Below are positions 24,953 to 32,864 of a stretch of DNA of 64,000 nt, piece after piece. Both the position numbers and the translations under genes were made by a program. The notes under the pieces are model-generated. The model was not told where the DNA came from, did not search any database, and was given only the letters and a program-made list of their open reading frames with translations. Position 1 is the first letter of the stretch. Each line of letters begins with the position of its first letter. Origin of the DNA: CAYOHP01 sp964403795 [NCBI: uncultured bacterium] (lineage in GTDB: Bacteria > Muiribacteriota > UBA6191 > CAZXTJ01). The stretch lies in the NCBI GenBank assembly GCA_964403795.1, contig CAYOHP010000025.1, forward strand, positions 3,189-67,188, read 5' to 3'.

Positions 24953-25963
24953 ATGGCCAGCCTGCTCCCGATCCGTCTCGACAGTCCCATGCTCCTCGCT
25001 CCCATGGCCGGGATCACGGACGTCGCCTTCCGCACCCTGATGCGCCGGCGCGGCTCGGCGGTCTCGATCACGGAACTGGTGAGCGCCGACGGCCTGGTCC
25101 GCCGGGGACGGAAGACCCTGGAGATGGTCGCCTTCCGGGAGGACGAGCGGCCGTTCGCGGTCCAGCTCTTCGGGTCCGACCCCGCGATCCTGGAGGCCGC
25201 CATCCACATCTGCCAGGCCGAGCTCAAGGTCGACTTCGTGGACCTGAACATGGGATGCCCGGTGCCCAAGGTGGCGGGCAAGGGCGCGGGCGCGGCCATG
25301 ACGCGCGACCCTTGTCGACTGCAGGCGACCCTGGAACGCCTGGTTCGCGGCATGCAGGTGCCGCTCACCATCAAGGTCAGGACCGGCTGGGACGACGCCA
25401 GCATCAACGTGCTCGAGGTGGCTCAGGCGGCCGAGGCGGCCGGGGTGGCCTGGATCGCGATCCACGGCAGGACCCGGGCCCAGGGCTACTCCGGTCGGGC
25501 CGACTGGGACCTGATCGAGCGGGTGGCGGGCGCGGTGAGGATCCCGGTGATCGGGAACGGCGACCTGGTCGATCCCGACGAGATCCGGCGCCGGCTCGCC
25601 ATGACCCGGTGCCGGGCCGTCATGGTCGGTCGCGGGCTCTTGCGCGACCCGTGGCTCTTCCTCCAGGCCCTGGGCCGCATGACGCGGGCCCCCACGGCCG
25701 GCGACTTCGTGGACCTGCTGGCCGAGCACCGTGCCCTGCTCGACGCCCACTCCTCGCCCCGCCACACCCTGCTCCAGCTCAAGAAATTCGGGATGTGGTA
25801 CTCGTTCGGCTTCCCGGGCGCCCGGGCCTTCCGCTCGGCGCTCTTCCAGGAAGAGGACCCCGACCGGGTGCAGGAAGCGGCCATGCGCTACTTCCGGTCC
25901 CTGGGACCGCTGGCCACCGCCGAGAAGGACCGGACCGCCTTCCTCAAGGGGGGGCACGGCTGA
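24953..25963 (+). CDS. dus: tRNA-dihydrouridine synthase (DusB-like)
   Basis: 336 residues. The flavin-dependent TIM barrel reduces uridine to dihydrouridine in tRNA D-loops. Motifs: LLAPMAGITDVAFRTLMRR at the start, AVQLFGSDP, VDLNMGCPVPKVAGKGAGAA with the catalytic Cys, LTIKVRTGWDD (FMN-binding Lys), WIAIHGRTRAQGYSGRADWD, IPVIGNGDL and MVGRGLLRDPWLF. The C-terminal helical domain (RHTLLQLKKFGMWYSFGFPG) binds tRNA. The length and motif set fit the DusB group. It is divergent from the J-domain gene and its last 20 bases overlap the end of the convergent rhomboid gene. Confidence 0.93.
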   Translation: MASLLPIRLDSPMLLAPMAGITDVAFRTLMRRRGSAVSITELVSADGLVRRGRKTLEMVAFREDERPFAVQLFGSDPAILEAAIHICQAELKVDFVDLNMGCPVPKVAGKGAGAAMTRDPCRLQATLERLVRGMQVPLTIKVRTGWDDASINVLEVAQAAEAAGVAWIAIHGRTRAQGYSGRADWDLIERVAGAVRIPVIGNGDLVDPDEIRRRLAMTRCRAVMVGRGLLRDPWLFLQALGRMTRAPTAGDFVDLLAEHRALLDAHSSPRHTLLQLKKFGMWYSFGFPGARAFRSALFQEEDPDRVQEAAMRYFRSLGPLATAEKDRTAFLKGGHG

Positions 25964-27032
25964 CCGCCATGCGACGGCGCAGGTCCCGGGACCAGTCCAG
26001 GAGTTCCTCGCCGGCTCCGGCCAGACGTCGGTCCTCGGTATCGAGGAAGGCCAGGAGCGCGCGCCAATCCGCCTCCCGAGAGCGCTCCATGGGAGGGAGG
26101 GCCCCGGGGTCGTCGAAGCCCGGCGGCGGGTCCCCGGGATGCAGCCGCGACACCCGGGAAGCGATCCCGGCATCGCCGCTTCCCCTCGCCTCCGGAGCCG
26201 GGGCGAGATCCCCGGGTGGCCCCAGGGACGCCACCAGGCCCACGGCCAGGTCGGTCCCGGGACGCCCGGTACGGCTCGCCTCCAGATAGGCGTCGACCGC
26301 GCCGCGTCGGGAGGCGGCCCACGCCACCTGGGCCCGGAGCGCCCGACCGGCGGTCGCGAGCGCGCCCAACTCGGCCCCATGGGCGCGCACCCGCGCCGCG
26401 CAAGCCTCGGCCCGCGACGCCACCCAGGCCAGGCCCGCGCCCCACCAGAGGGCCATCATGGCGGCCACAGCCCGATTCGGTCGGAAGCGCTCGCGACCCG
26501 CGCCCGTACCCAACCCCAAGCCCAGCAGGGCACCCAGGAGGTGGGCTCCGCCGTCGACCTGCGGGTCGCCCACACCGCCGAGCAGTCCCAGGGCCAGCCA
26601 CCCGCCTCCCAGCGACCGCTCGTACCGTCCTGGGCCGGCGGAGACGAGGACCCCGGCCAGGGCGAAGATGCCGCCGCTGGTCCCCAGGCTCTCGGCCCCG
26701 GTGGCCGCCGCCAGCACGACCCCGGCGAGGCATCCCGCGGTGAGGGCGGCCCACCCTCCGAGGGCGCCGAGCACCCGCACCACCCCGGGGCCGAGCAGCG
26801 CCAGGCCTGCCAGGTTCGAGAACAGGTGCACCCGATCGCCATGGACCCAGGGAGCCGCGGCCAGGCGCGGCAAGGCCGCGGGAGCCCATCCCGAAGTCGC
26901 CGCCAGGAGCTGCCGGAACGCGGTGTCGGCGCCGTCGGGGCGCGGCACGCCCAGGTCGACGGCGGCGAGGGCCAGGTGGACGGCGACGAGGAGCAAGGCG
27001 GCACCGAGCGGCGGCGCCAGATCGGGGCGCAT
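25944..27032 (-). CDS. Rhomboid-family intramembrane serine protease with C-terminal extension
   Basis: 362 residues from the ATG at 27032. About seven hydrophobic segments fill residues 8-205. Rhomboid hallmarks are present: HLFSNLAGLALLG (conserved His/Asn), LGTSGGIFAL with the GxSG catalytic Ser, and GGAHLLGALLGLGLG with the catalytic His in the next-to-last helix. The family cuts transmembrane substrates inside the bilayer. A cytoplasmic or periplasmic tail of about 150 residues is helical and charged (RGAVDAYLEAS, WRALLAFLDTEDRRLAGAG) with no known domain. The start overlaps the stop of the upstream single-pass gene by one base (TGATG), so translation is probably coupled. Confidence 0.85.
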   Translation of the reverse strand: MRPDLAPPLGAALLLVAVHLALAAVDLGVPRPDGADTAFRQLLAATSGWAPAALPRLAAAPWVHGDRVHLFSNLAGLALLGPGVVRVLGALGGWAALTAGCLAGVVLAAATGAESLGTSGGIFALAGVLVSAGPGRYERSLGGGWLALGLLGGVGDPQVDGGAHLLGALLGLGLGTGAGRERFRPNRAVAAMMALWWGAGLAWVASRAEACAARVRAHGAELGALATAGRALRAQVAWAASRRGAVDAYLEASRTGRPGTDLAVGLVASLGPPGDLAPAPEARGSGDAGIASRVSRLHPGDPPPGFDDPGALPPMERSREADWRALLAFLDTEDRRLAGAGEELLDWSRDLRRRMAVSRAPP

Positions 27033-27616
27033 CAGGGCCGGTCGCGTCCGGGTTCCGGGGGTGGACCGGAGATCCGGACACCCAGGACCCGCGTGAGCTC
27101 GTCGCTCCAGGCCTTCCACCCCTCGGAGACTTCGTTGCCCAGGCGCCAGAGGCCCTGGACATAGGCAAGCTCGGCTTCGAGATCGCCGTCCTCCGGGAAG
27201 GGCAACGCGCCCAGGCCCGCCAGGGCACCCTGGATGCGGCGGGCCCCCGGGGTGGACGCCGGGGCGCGTCCGGCCACCCGCAAGAGGTGCTCGCGTCCCG
27301 ACGCCAGGCCCTGCCAACGCTCCCGGGCGGTGCGATCGCCCCCCACCCGTTCCCGCAGGAACGACTCGGCGGACCGGAGGTGGACCTCGAAGGCGCGGGC
27401 CCAGGGGAGGACGACCGCTTCGTGGAACAGCACCGCGGTCTCGGCGGCCCGGCGCCGGGCCAAGGCATGGCTCCAGAGTTGCCCGAGGGAGAGGACCAGG
27501 ACCACCAGGATGGCATCGGGAAGCGGCAGTCCGCCCAGGCTGGCGCTGGGGCGGCGGAGCGGCCCGCGGGCCCAGCCGCGACGCAGGTCGGAGAACCCCG
27601 GGCCCTCAGAGCTCAC
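27032..27616 (-). CDS. Single-pass membrane protein of unknown function
   Basis: 194 residues from a GTG that overlaps the end of the cinA-like gene by 11 bases. One hydrophobic segment lies near residues 32-47 (LPDAILVVLVLSLGQLWSH). The rest is helical and charged and probably soluble (FLRERVGGDRTARERWQGL, GLWRLGNEVSEGWKAWSDE). Position between a cinA-like gene and a rhomboid protease, with overlaps on both sides, makes it part of a three-gene unit. It might be a substrate or adaptor of the rhomboid protease, which is inference from location alone. Confidence 0.68.
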   Translation of the reverse strand: MSSEGPGFSDLRRGWARGPLRRPSASLGGLPLPDAILVVLVLSLGQLWSHALARRRAAETAVLFHEAVVLPWARAFEVHLRSAESFLRERVGGDRTARERWQGLASGREHLLRVAGRAPASTPGARRIQGALAGLGALPFPEDGDLEAELAYVQGLWRLGNEVSEGWKAWSDELTRVLGVRISGPPPEPGRDRP

Positions 27617-28349
27617 GCAGCAGCACCCCCTCGGGGAGGCCGGAGCGGATCCGTCCCGTCACCCGGAGCACCGCGGCCTCATCCTTGCCCTCGACGGTGA
27701 CCTCGACCTTGTGGTCGAAGAGCCCGTGGACGGGATAGGAACCGATCGAGATCCCGGCCTCGCTGGCTTCGGCCTCGGCCAGCAGGCCCGCGATCTCGGG
27801 CTCGTCGACGTCCAACTGGAGGCGCCGCAGGAAGAAGGGGGCCTGGCGGAAGCGCTCCTCGATCCCGAGGAACTTGGAGCGCACCAGGCCCGGACTGCCG
27901 GGGAAGATCCAGAGGTTCTCGATCCGCACCACCGGCAGGCGCAGGCCCTTGCCCCATTCGAGCTCCGCGCCTTCGGGCAGGGCCGCCATCTTCAGATGGT
28001 GTTCGTTGACGGAGGCGCCGAAGTGCTCCCGGATCAGGCGCTCCAGCTCGGGATCGATCCGGATCGGCCGTCCGAAGGCCTCGGCCACCGCACCCATGGT
28101 CACGTCGTCGTGGGTGGGACCGACGCCCCCGGTCGAGAACACCCAGGTGGCCGAGCGGACGGCCTCGCGATACGTGGCGACCAGGACCTCGCGCTCGTCG
28201 GGGACCACCGTGACCTTGACGGCGCGGACCCCGAGCCGACGCAGCCGGTCGAGCAGGAAGGGGGTGTTCTCGTCCCGCACCTTGGCGGACAACACCTCGT
28301 TGCCGACGACCACCAGCGCGGCGGTCGGGATGCTACCTTCGGGAGCCAC
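27606..28349 (-). CDS. CinA N-domain (molybdopterin-binding-like) protein
   Basis: 247 residues, GTG start six bases after a TACGCT box. The MoCF/MoeA-type binding fold shows ALVVVGNEVLSAKVRDENTP, FSTGGVGPTHDDVTMGAVAEAFGRP, KMAALPEGAELEW and WIFPGSPGLVRSKF. It matches the N-terminal domain of CinA (competence/damage-inducible A, an ADP-ribose pyrophosphatase-type domain) but lacks the C-terminal nicotinamide-nucleotide deamidase domain, so it is the short, stand-alone form. Possible roles are nucleotide clean-up or molybdopterin-like ligand binding. It leads the unit with the single-pass protein and the rhomboid protease. Confidence 0.88.
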   Translation of the reverse strand: MAPEGSIPTAALVVVGNEVLSAKVRDENTPFLLDRLRRLGVRAVKVTVVPDEREVLVATYREAVRSATWVFSTGGVGPTHDDVTMGAVAEAFGRPIRIDPELERLIREHFGASVNEHHLKMAALPEGAELEWGKGLRLPVVRIENLWIFPGSPGLVRSKFLGIEERFRQAPFFLRRLQLDVDEPEIAGLLAEAEASEAGISIGSYPVHGLFDHKVEVTVEGKDEAAVLRVTGRIRSGLPEGVLLREL

Positions 28350-28355
28350 GGCCGG

Positions 28356-28365
28356 AGCGTACCTC
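28356..28365. promoter_or_regulatory. Overlapping divergent -10 boxes (GTAC core)
   Basis: TACGCT on the minus strand (28361-28356) is 6 bases from the GTG of the cinA-like gene. TACCTC on the plus strand (28360-28365) is 13 bases from the ATG of kinase 4 with GGAAGGG between. Both share GTAC and the whole gap is only 29 bases. Confidence 0.42.
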
Positions 28366-28378
28366 CGGGAAGGGTCGG

Positions 28379-29914
28379 ATGCCGACTTCCGAGATCGCCC
28401 GTTACCAGGTCCTGAAGACCCTGGGCCGGGGCGGCATGGGGGTCGTGTACCTGGCCAGGGACGAGCGCCTGGGCCGGGTGGTGGCCCTGAAGGTCCTCGA
28501 TCTCTCGCACCAGGACGACGAGACCCTGGCCCGGTTCGCCCAGGAAGCCCAGGTCATGGCCGAGGTGCGCCACGAGGCGCTGGTACCCCTGCTCGACGCC
28601 CGCATCGAGCACACGCCGCCGTACCTGGCGCTGGCCTACATGGAAGGCGGGAGCCTCACCGCCCGGCTCGATCCGGCCAAGCGTCCCGACGGGCGGACGA
28701 TCGCGGAGGCCGGGGAACGGCTGGCCGGGGCCCTCCACGCCCTGCACCAGGCGGGAGCCCTGCACCGCGACGTGAAGTGCGCCAACGTGCTGCTCGACGC
28801 CCGGGGTGCGGTGCACCTCTCGGACCTGGGTCTGGCCCGCTCGACGAGCTCCAACCGGATGACCCGCACCGGGACGCTGGTCGGGACCCCCGGATACCTG
28901 GCCCCCGAGCTGATGGCGGGCGGCGACTACTCGCCCCGCTCCGACCTGTTCGCCCTGGGCGTCACCCTGCTCGAGATGGCGGTGGGGAGGCGGTTCGCGT
29001 TCCAGCCGCTCCCGGGGCCACCCACCCAGGAGCTCGAGGCGGTGGAGCCGGCGAACCTGCGGGCCCTGATCGCCCGCTGCCTCGCCACCCGTCCCGAGCG
29101 CCGTCCGGGTTCCTGCCGGGAGGCGGCGGAGGAATTCGCATCGGTGGTCCCGAGGGGTACCCGCACCGGGATGCGATCCCTGGAAGCGAAGGCCCCGACC
29201 GGCGACGAGGAGACCGCCGAGTACTCCCTCCTCGAGAAGAGCGGTTCCGGGCTGCTCGAGACCTCGGGTCCGCTCTCCGGACCCGGCAGGGCTCCGTCCC
29301 CGGTGTCCGGGCCGCTGGTGCGCTCGGCCGGATTCCGGATCCCCTCGTCGCTGGTCCCGACCCCGGCCCGTCGGGCGCGCCAGGGGAGGGAATGGGGACT
29401 GGCGCTGGTCGAGGCCCTGCTGCTCATGGCGGCGGCTCTGGGTGTGCGCGGGATCCTGGCGCTGCGATCGGGATCCGGCGCGATCGAGGCCGCGCCCGCA
29501 CGCCACGGGGCCTCCGGGACCCATGCGGGCAGGCAGGGGCCGGACGACCCGACTTTCCGCTTCATGGAGGGCCCGGTTCCCGGTCGGCCCGGGTGGAGCC
29601 GCCTGGCCACCTCGTCCGGTGCCGGGTCACCCGACCTCGAGGTGCTGCGGACTCCTCACCAGGCGATCGTCCTGGAAGCCGTCGCCGGCGAGGGGAAGGC
29701 TCCCCGCTGGACCCTGACGCTCCCGACTCCCGAAGGCGGGTCGATCTCGCTGGTCCGATCCGGGAAGGACGAGGAGGCGGACGGCCTCCGGTTCCGGATC
29801 GAGGGCGGCCCTCAGCGGCGGACCTGCGAGGCCCGCCTGGTGTGGGCAGCCCCGGGATCGTGGGCGGAGCGCCCTCCCGAGGTGACCGGCTGCCTCGAGC
29901 CGGAGCGACCGTGA
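28379..29914 (+). CDS. Membrane Ser/Thr protein kinase (kinase 4)
   Basis: 511 residues. The kinase domain, about residues 8-265, has TLGRGGMGVVYLA, VALKVL, HRDVKCANV, DLG instead of DFG, LAPEL and RSDLFALG. A 70-residue Ser/Pro/Gly linker precedes the membrane segment at about 337-360 (LALVEALLLMAAALGVRGILAL). The outer domain is short, about 150 residues, beta-rich (ALVLEAVAGEGKAPRWT-like strands) with a Cys near each end of its last 30 residues. GGAAGGG precedes the ATG by 5 bases. It shares a divergent promoter with the cinA-like gene. Its stop is 22 bases from the end of the convergent ectodomain gene. Confidence 0.87.
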   Translation: MPTSEIARYQVLKTLGRGGMGVVYLARDERLGRVVALKVLDLSHQDDETLARFAQEAQVMAEVRHEALVPLLDARIEHTPPYLALAYMEGGSLTARLDPAKRPDGRTIAEAGERLAGALHALHQAGALHRDVKCANVLLDARGAVHLSDLGLARSTSSNRMTRTGTLVGTPGYLAPELMAGGDYSPRSDLFALGVTLLEMAVGRRFAFQPLPGPPTQELEAVEPANLRALIARCLATRPERRPGSCREAAEEFASVVPRGTRTGMRSLEAKAPTGDEETAEYSLLEKSGSGLLETSGPLSGPGRAPSPVSGPLVRSAGFRIPSSLVPTPARRARQGREWGLALVEALLLMAAALGVRGILALRSGSGAIEAAPARHGASGTHAGRQGPDDPTFRFMEGPVPGRPGWSRLATSSGAGSPDLEVLRTPHQAIVLEAVAGEGKAPRWTLTLPTPEGGSISLVRSGKDEEADGLRFRIEGGPQRRTCEARLVWAAPGSWAERPPEVTGCLEPERP

Positions 29915-29936
29915 CCGGGGTCCGACGCCCGATGCG

Positions 29937-31292
29937 TCACCGCTCGACCCGGTCGACCCAGGCCTCCACCGCCGAGACCGGCTCGGGCGGGTAGGCGGGA
30001 TCCTCGCTTCCGGCGTGGAGCACCACCCAGGTCCCGGGTGGAGGGGCCACCGCCTCGGGGACCCACCACACCAGCCACTCGCCTTGTTCCTGGGCCGCCA
30101 CCGGGGCGGGCGCGAAGTCGACCCGGAAGCCCCGCCCGCCCACCTCCAGCTCGGCGAGCTGGTACCAGATGCGCGGTCGGTGATCGGCCAGGCGGATGCC
30201 CATGCGGAGCCAGTCCCCGCCTCCCGGGAGCGAGAGCGGCCAGCGCAGGTAGGTCGGCGGCCCCTTGCCCCCGGGCAGGAGGAACTCGCCCTCCTGGACC
30301 ATGATGTCGATCAGCCCGAACTGGAAGGGCGGCTCGGCGCTCACCGGGCAGGCGATGGCGTCGGCCCGGCGTTCGAAGCCGCGGCGACGCTCGGAGCGCG
30401 GCCCTTCGGCAGGATCCCGGCCGGGGTCGAGCCCGGCGACCCGCCGCAGGGTCCTCCAGAAGTGGAACCGGTTCCAGACGCGACGGTAGACCCGCGGCTC
30501 CTCGATCCGGGCGAGCAGGTCGACTTCCCAGGCCAGGTAGCGGTCCAGCGGTCCCTCGGGGACCAGGAGGCGCGCCAGCCCGGCCTCCGGCATCACCCCA
30601 CCCGGGAGCTCGCGGGCGGGATGGTTCACCGCCACGACGTCGTCGGCCCAGGTGCGTTCGAGGCGCGCCTGGTCGAGGTCGAGGATCTGGCGTAGGCCGT
30701 CTTCCTCCCGCACCAGGCGCCAGGACCCCCTCCCCCGGGGAGGCGCCGGCAGCACCGCCCGCCCGGTCGCCAGGAACCAGCGGTGTTCGGGCGCTCCCTC
30801 CCAGAAGACGGTCGAGGGACGGGCCACCTCGAACTCGAGATTGCGACCCGCAGCCGGTCCCACCACCCTGGCGAAGGCACCCTCGGCCACCACCCGAGGC
30901 AGTGCGACGACCCGGCCCCCGATCTCCACCCGCACTCCCGCACCGGGTTGCTCGGGCAAGCCGTCGAGCAGCCAGCGGGAGCGAGCCCCTCCGGCCCTGT
31001 CGACCTCCTGCTCCACGCCGTCCCGGAGGACCACGGGACGGGTCCCTTCCGGGACGCCCGAGACCTCGATGGCGAGCTGGTTCCCCCGGACCTCGAGCCG
31101 CATCCTGGGAGGTCCAGAACCGGTCGCGAGGAAGGCGGCCAGGACCGCCACGGCCGCGGTCCGGAACAGCCAGGGATGCCAGGTCGCTCCCCGGTCGGGG
31201 CCGGGCACGCCGGTGACCGCGCCCCCTGCGCTCTCCCGGCGCGGCGACGCATCCTCGGACGAGCCAGGGGAATCCATGTCGTCGGGGGGCAT
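29937..31292 (-). CDS. Membrane-anchored beta-rich protein resembling kinase ectodomains
   Basis: 451 residues from ATG at 31292. A cytoplasmic stub of about 43 residues is followed by one membrane segment (LFRTAAVAVLAAFLATG), then beta-rich repeats: MRLEVRGNQLAIEVSG, VRVEIGGRVVALPRVV, LEFEVARPSTVFWEGA. It ends in a Trp-rich sandwich-like domain (GDWLRMGIRLADHRPRIWYQ, WLVWWVPEA). Segment order and the RPxxVxW block resemble the outer part of kinase 3, as if the kinase domain had been removed. It is divergent from another ectodomain-like gene and shares its promoter palindrome. No enzyme signature is seen; binding of a ligand or polymer is the likeliest role. Confidence 0.68.
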   Translation of the reverse strand: MPPDDMDSPGSSEDASPRRESAGGAVTGVPGPDRGATWHPWLFRTAAVAVLAAFLATGSGPPRMRLEVRGNQLAIEVSGVPEGTRPVVLRDGVEQEVDRAGGARSRWLLDGLPEQPGAGVRVEIGGRVVALPRVVAEGAFARVVGPAAGRNLEFEVARPSTVFWEGAPEHRWFLATGRAVLPAPPRGRGSWRLVREEDGLRQILDLDQARLERTWADDVVAVNHPARELPGGVMPEAGLARLLVPEGPLDRYLAWEVDLLARIEEPRVYRRVWNRFHFWRTLRRVAGLDPGRDPAEGPRSERRRGFERRADAIACPVSAEPPFQFGLIDIMVQEGEFLLPGGKGPPTYLRWPLSLPGGGDWLRMGIRLADHRPRIWYQLAELEVGGRGFRVDFAPAPVAAQEQGEWLVWWVPEAVAPPPGTWVVLHAGSEDPAYPPEPVSAVEAWVDRVER

Positions 31293-31302
31293 CCGGGAGC
31301 CG

Positions 31303-31312
31303 AGGGTACCCT
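31303..31312. promoter_or_regulatory. Perfectly symmetric bidirectional -10 element
   Basis: AGGGTACCCT is a perfect 10-base palindrome that presents TACCCT on each strand: 7 bases before the plus-strand ATG at 31320 and 10 bases before the minus-strand ATG at 31292. The whole divergent gap is 27 bases, so one element must serve both genes. Confidence 0.55.
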
Positions 31313-31319
31313 GGAGCCG

Positions 31320-32864
31320 ATGGCCGACCCGCATCCCGGCACCCGCACCCGCGCCCACGGACTGAGGGTCGCGATCCTGCTGGCGCTGTTCGCCGGCCTC
31401 GCCACCCTCGTCCCCGGCGGCTCCTCCTCGGTCGTCCCCACCCTCGTCCCGCACGGGTTCGAGTCGGCCCCGGGAGGATTCCGCAGGCGTGTCGAGCCGG
31501 ATGCTCCCGACCCCGGTCCCTGGCGTCCCCGCCCCCGGGTGGAGCCCGCCACCGAGCGGGTGCTGGTCCTCGCAGGGGGCGTCGAGGCGGAGCTGGCGGT
31601 GCCGGTGGCCCCGCTCGCCGACGACCAGCCCCGGCTCCTCGAGGAACCGCCGCGGGAGCTGCGCCTCAGGACCGGCGAGGTCCTGCCGATCGCTTCCCCC
31701 GAGCCGGGGATCCCCGACCGGTTCGAACTGGGCCGAGCCCTGGCACCCCTCGAGGTCCCGGTGGAGTGGTTCGGGGCGACCCCTACCGGTTGGCCGCCCG
31801 ACGGCCTGGTCCTCCCCGAGTCGCGCCACCCCGACGAGGACCTCTACCTGGAGGTCGAGCTCCACCAGGGCGACGCCGGCAAGGTCCAGGTGGAGACCGA
31901 GCGCGGCGGGACGGTCGAGCTGGCCCCCGGGTTCCCGGCGGGCGAGGACCGGGAGTTCTCCCGGATCGCGGTGCGCTGGCCGGCCGCCGCCGTCCGTGCC
32001 CGGGGGCGCCCGGTGCGGCTCCGACCCGGCGGGAGCGGGGGCCGACTGCGCGCCTGGTGGTTCGGGTCGATCGCTCCGGCGGGGACCGAGATCGAGGAGC
32101 ACCATGACGCGGGCATCCTGCTGGCCCGCCTCGAGTCCGAGGTCTGGCGCCAGCTCCGCAGTCCCGGGGGTTCCGAACGATCCCGGGCGGCCCACCTCGC
32201 CCGGGCCGTAGTGGATCGCATGGACCGTCTGGTGGCCAGCGCCGAGGCCATCCATCGCCTCGAGCGCCTCGACTACTCGGCCCGCCTCCAGGTGGCCCTG
32301 GCCCGGCTGGCGGAGGCCCTCCCCGCCGATCTCGCCGGCCACCCGGGCCCCATGGCGGACCGCCCCTTCACCCAGGTCCTCCACGAAGGCGTCCGGGGCG
32401 GCGGCCGGCCCCGGCCCGACTGGACGCTGGACGCCGGCCTCCGCAACTGGCGGGCCCAGTCGTTCGAGGCCCTGGGCCGGAGCGCAGGAGCGCCCCTGGC
32501 GGCACCGGTCGGATACCTCAAGGAATGGACCCGGGTCCAGGCCGACGAGCCCCTGGCGGGGGTCGGCTTCGTGGTCTGGGACTCCCTGGTCGCCCTGACC
32601 TGGTGGGCCCGCATCCTGCCGGCCGATGCCTTCCCGCCGCTCGGACCTTCGCCCCGGATCCGGGAGGTCCTGATGCTGCTCCGGAGAGTCCCCGCCAAGG
32701 ACGGGCGCTCCTCCCTGGTCGGCGCTCTCGAGAAGGGGCCGGAGATCGAGCGACAGCTGCGGATCCTCCTGGAGACGCTGCCGCCTTCCCGCGACCGGGA
32801 CCGCACGCTCGCATGGATTCGATCCGGGCCCGGGGGTGCTACGCTGGAAGCGGGCTCCCCATGA
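31320..32864 (+). CDS. Secreted or membrane-anchored protein of unknown function
   Basis: 514 residues. The N-terminus has a short basic stretch and one hydrophobic segment (LRVAILLALFAGLATLVPGG), either a signal peptide or an anchor. Residues about 80-260 are beta-rich (DEDLYLEVELHQGDAGKVQV, FSRIAVRWPAAAVRARGRPV) and may be a sandwich domain. From about 265 to 514 it is helical, with Arg/Leu-rich amphipathic segments (SRAAHLARAVVDRMDRLVA, IREVLMLLRRVPAKDG). The order beta sandwich then helices is the reverse of kinase 1's outer part. It is leaderless-type, and the FmdE gene overlaps its stop (ATGA), so these two unlike proteins are made together. Confidence 0.68.
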   Translation: MADPHPGTRTRAHGLRVAILLALFAGLATLVPGGSSSVVPTLVPHGFESAPGGFRRRVEPDAPDPGPWRPRPRVEPATERVLVLAGGVEAELAVPVAPLADDQPRLLEEPPRELRLRTGEVLPIASPEPGIPDRFELGRALAPLEVPVEWFGATPTGWPPDGLVLPESRHPDEDLYLEVELHQGDAGKVQVETERGGTVELAPGFPAGEDREFSRIAVRWPAAAVRARGRPVRLRPGGSGGRLRAWWFGSIAPAGTEIEEHHDAGILLARLESEVWRQLRSPGGSERSRAAHLARAVVDRMDRLVASAEAIHRLERLDYSARLQVALARLAEALPADLAGHPGPMADRPFTQVLHEGVRGGGRPRPDWTLDAGLRNWRAQSFEALGRSAGAPLAAPVGYLKEWTRVQADEPLAGVGFVVWDSLVALTWWARILPADAFPPLGPSPRIREVLMLLRRVPAKDGRSSLVGALEKGPEIERQLRILLETLPPSRDRDRTLAWIRSGPGGATLEAGSP

